Source of the DNA: Chloroflexota bacterium
GTDB lineage: Bacteria > Chloroflexota > DTOL01 > JACQYG01
Reading direction: 5' to 3'
NCBI GenBank assembly: GCA_016208345.1
Contig: JACQYG010000205.1
Span: 1 to 8,297, forward strand
Length of the DNA: 8,297 nt
Made by a program: the position numbers and the translations under genes
Notes under the pieces: model-generated
What the model saw: the letters and a program-made list of their open reading frames with translations, nothing else
Told to the model about the DNA's origin: nothing
Databases searched by the model: none
In this document: piece by piece, positions 7,186-8,297 of the stretch
Numbering within the stretch: the first letter of the stretch is position 1
How the letters are laid out: each line of letters begins with the position of its first letter

Positions 7186-7329
7186 CCTGGTCCTCCTAGG
7201 ACTCGTGCTCCTGGCGGTGGCGGTGGTGGGCATGGCCGCCAACGCCAATTCCTTTGGCGATGCCGTGGCCGGCAAGCTGAGCCAGTTGAACAGCGGCTTC
7301 GGCTGGTAACCCAACTCTCATAGGTCCGA

Positions 7330-7347
7330 ATTTACACATTGTTTACA
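7330..7347 (+). promoter_or_regulatory. Direct-repeat box upstream of the second flp
   Basis: ATTTACA (7330-7336), four bases, GTTTACA (7341-7347): the same 7-N4-7 layout as at 6922-6939, ending 31 nt before a -10-like TATGCT. An inverted repeat ATTGT-TT-ACAAT (7338-7349) overlaps the second half-site and is an alternative operator reading. Confidence 0.42.
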
Positions 7348-7355
7348 ATCTCATC

Positions 7356-7384
7356 TTTACTTCTTCCAGACGGGATGGTATGCT
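7356..7384 (+). promoter_or_regulatory. Candidate promoter of the second flp
   Basis: TTTACT (7356-7361) and TATGCT (7379-7384) are spaced by 17 nt; each matches four of six consensus bases. The predicted start near 7391 leaves about 60 nt before the flp start codon. The weak hexamers and the box at 7330-7347 suggest an activator. Confidence 0.4.
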
Positions 7385-7452
7385 GAAGCTGTACGGATAT
7401 GCGCGGCAGCCCATTCTTAGGCGAAGTTGGCAAAGGGAGGAGGTGAACAGTG

Positions 7453-7617
7453 ATGTTGACGGACGAGAGAGGGTCCATGCCAGTAGAGTACACGGCCATG
7501 GCACTTTTGGTCCTGGTCGTGGTCTTCGTCGCCATTATCGGAATCGTATCCACCAACACCCAGCTGGGCAAGGCGATCATCGGCAAGCTGGTGCAACTCA
7601 TCGGCTGCATTCCGTAA
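7453..7617 (+). CDS. flp: Flp-type pilin prepilin
   Basis: A 54-residue Flp major-pilin candidate. ATG 7453 follows a strong AGGAGG (7438-7443) by 9 nt; an adjacent in-frame GTG at 7450 is also possible. The leader is very short (MLTDERG), with the processing glycine at residue 7. The mature chain begins SMPVEYTAMALL, so Glu5-Tyr6 are at residues 12-13, as required for the Flp peptidase (TadV/CpaA, not in the window). One hydrophobic helix covers about 14-32, followed by a short tail containing one Cys (residue 52) and ending GCIP. Size and layout are typical for Flp. The strong ribosome binding site fits an abundant structural subunit, and with the preceding locus broken this is probably the working pilin. 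Confidence 0.88.
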   Translation: MLTDERGSMPVEYTAMALLVLVVVFVAIIGIVSTNTQLGKAIIGKLVQLIGCIP

Positions 7618-7700
7618 TGGCGGGCCGAAATGGCTGGAAGGGACGATGGTGGCCAGGGCCCTGGGCTCTGGCCATTATTTTTGTTGTTATTATCCCTTAG
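7617..7700 (+). CDS. Possible 27-residue membrane microprotein
   Basis: The flp stop overlaps a start codon by one base (TAATG), opening a 27-codon frame. Its product has a basic, Trp-rich start (MAGRNGWKGRWWPGPW) and one hydrophobic stretch (ALAIIFVVIIP). The layout is that of a tiny single-span membrane peptide made by translational coupling. No Shine-Dalgarno lies ahead of it, and chance is a real alternative in a 100-nt spacer; no family is recognised. Confidence 0.25.
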   Translation: MAGRNGWKGRWWPGPWALAIIFVVIIP

Positions 7701-7719
7701 CACTGCCTCCGAGGGTGGT

Positions 7720-8076
7720 ATGATCAGAAAGGCAAAGTCACACCTGTCCGATGAAAGCGGTGTGCAACTGGTGGAGTACGTGGCTGTCTTCCCGTTTGTG
7801 CTCCTGGCCGCCATGATCGCCTTTCAGTTCATGGTCGGAGCCTATACCGTGGTCGTGGCGGCAGCCGCGGCCCGGGAGGGGGCACGGGCGGCGGCGGTCC
7901 GCGAAAACGCCTACGTTGCTGCCGCCAACGCCAGTGTTGGCTTCCAGCGCCAGGTCTTCGTGACGGGAGCCGGCAATGGGGTCCGGTGCACCGTGAAGCT
8001 GAAGGTCCCGATGTTCCCGCTTTGGCCCGGAGAAGTCTGGGCCACGGGCAACACTACCATGCGCCTGGAGCGTTAG
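7720..8076 (+). CDS. tadE: TadE-like minor pseudopilin
   Basis: A 118-residue TadE-family protein, a minor membrane component of Tad systems. ATG 7720 is preceded by GAGGGTGG; an earlier in-frame ATG at 7630 would add a 30-residue hydrophobic leader and is not preferred. A short basic, polar start leads to SGVQLVEYVAVFP, which keeps the pilin-like cut site (G14) with Glu and Tyr at +5 and +6 (19-20). A hydrophobic helix (about 21-45) is followed by AAREGARAAAV, characteristic of TadE, and a short external domain ending GNTTMRLER, like the usual TadE terminus. It is at the short end for the family. It lies about 100 nt after flp and probably belongs to the pilin transcript. Confidence 0.88.
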   Translation: MIRKAKSHLSDESGVQLVEYVAVFPFVLLAAMIAFQFMVGAYTVVVAAAAAREGARAAAVRENAYVAAANASVGFQRQVFVTGAGNGVRCTVKLKVPMFPLWPGEVWATGNTTMRLER

Positions 8077-8108
8077 GGAGCTCGGCCAATCCAGGAGAGG
8101 CTTCGTTC

Positions 8109-8297
8109 ATGACACGATGGATCAAGGATCTATTTCGCGGCGAGCGCGGCACCACCGCGGTGAACATGGCCGGCGTAGTGGCCCTGCTCCTGGTGGTGGC
8201 GCTGCCGGTGCTCTGGGATTTCGCCACCATCTACGTCTCGCGGGGCAACGCCCAGTCTGCAGCGGACGCTTCCTCCCTGGCCGCCGCCGAGGCCTAC
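8109..8297 (+). CDS. TadE/TadG-like pilus protein, N-terminal part
   Basis: The first 63 residues of a gene that runs off the window. AGGAGAGG (8093-8100) precedes ATG 8109. The start is basic (MTRWIKDLFRGERG), followed by a hydrophobic segment (about 20-43) and SRGNAQSAADASSLAAAEAY. That is the layout of the putative Flp-assembly TadE/G-like domain, in which a Q..ADAAALA motif follows the helix. Unlike the Flp and TadE proteins here, position +5 after the glycine is Asn, so Flp-type processing is doubtful. Length and any C-terminal domain (VWA in many TadG proteins) cannot be seen. Confidence 0.78.
   Translation, partial: MTRWIKDLFRGERGTTAVNMAGVVALLLVVALPVLWDFATIYVSRGNAQSAADASSLAAAEAY

Larger units (their letters stand above)
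7021..7309 (+). pseudogene. flp: Frame-broken Flp pilin gene with duplicated core
   Basis: Flp pilins are short secreted fibre subunits cut after Gly, with Glu5-Tyr6 in the mature chain. From ATG 7021 (or GTG 7051, which gives a more usual short leader) the frame reads a basic leader, RGAMPVEYTG, then a hydrophobic ATIGI core, and is lost after about 7165. A second core, SMPVEYTG plus a full hydrophobic and C-terminal part ending NSGFGW and TAA 7309, lies in the +1 frame. The two cores share 20 identical bases at 7096-7115 and 7166-7185, 70 nt apart, which is not a multiple of three. Removing one 70-nt unit restores an uninterrupted pilin of 62 residues (from 7051) or 72 (from 7021). The first core resembles the neighbouring intact Flp (MALLVLVVVFVAIIGI), so the locus may be a chimera of two paralogs. 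There is no good ribosome binding site. It could be a decayed gene, a phase-variable gene seen in its off state, or an assembly error. Confidence 0.75.

Noticed and set aside
7096..7190. Programmed +1 frameshift joining both Flp cores
   Set aside because: The product would carry two MPVEYTG cores and two hydrophobic segments, unlike any pilin, and no recognised slippery site is seen at the junction.
7166..7323. Read-through of flp frame 1 giving a Gly/Arg-rich tail
   Set aside because: The tail is the out-of-frame reading of the second pilin core, with low-complexity Gly and Arg typical of GC-rich shadows.
7380..7616. Open frame across the second flp starting at ATG 7380
   Set aside because: It overlaps the -10 region, lacks a ribosome binding site and is a His/Arg-rich shadow of flp; only its last 27 codons are considered separately.
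7630..7719. Upstream start for TadE at ATG 7630
   Set aside because: It would put a second hydrophobic stretch before the pilin-like leader, unlike TadE proteins, and ATG 7720 gives a standard short leader.

Overview
The window carries most of a Tad/Flp-type (type IVc) pilus operon, read entirely on the + strand, in a GC-rich bacterium with many strong Shine-Dalgarno sequences. The order is motor ATPase, VWA membrane protein, TadB, TadC, two Flp pilin loci, TadE-like pseudopilin, then a TadE/TadG-like protein cut by the window end. There is no secretin (RcpA/CpaC), CpaB/RcpC, TadZ/CpaE or prepilin peptidase here. Gene order, the VWA gene between the motor and TadB, and GC-rich codon use are compatible with Chloroflexota or another phylum lacking a classical outer-membrane secretin. 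That taxonomic guess is inference only.

Layout: 1-88 holds nothing I can identify. A near-perfect sigma70-type promoter (89-116) is followed by a roughly 120-nt leader that folds on paper into a three-way junction; its P2 loop is complementary to the ribosome binding site of the first gene. Next come an 807-residue CpaF/TadA ATPase made of two complete motor modules in one chain (245-2668), a VWA-domain membrane protein (2747-4951), tadB (4944-5930, overlapping its neighbour by 8 nt) and tadC (5946-6890). The pilin part (6891-7617) has its own candidate promoters, each preceded by a direct-repeat box RTTTRCA-N4-RTTTACA at nearly the same distance from its -10. The first flp is broken by an out-of-phase 70-bp partial duplication bounded by a perfect 20-bp repeat. 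The second flp (54 aa) is intact. A possible 27-codon membrane microprotein follows, then tadE (7720-8076) and the start of a TadG-like gene (8109 to the edge).

How the parts would work together: CpaF powers assembly on a TadB/TadC inner-membrane platform. Flp prepilins with the G|xxxxEY processing site are the fibre subunits, and the TadE and TadG-like proteins are minor or anchoring components. The VWA protein puts a metal-ion-dependent adhesion domain outside the membrane. The machinery promoter looks strong, with a possible RNA-level control, while the pilins look activator-controlled.

The features most worth a second look are the single-chain double CpaF motor, the leader RNA that could hide its own Shine-Dalgarno, the duplicated and frame-broken pilin gene that a simple repeat collapse would restore, and the shared direct-repeat boxes upstream of both pilin loci.
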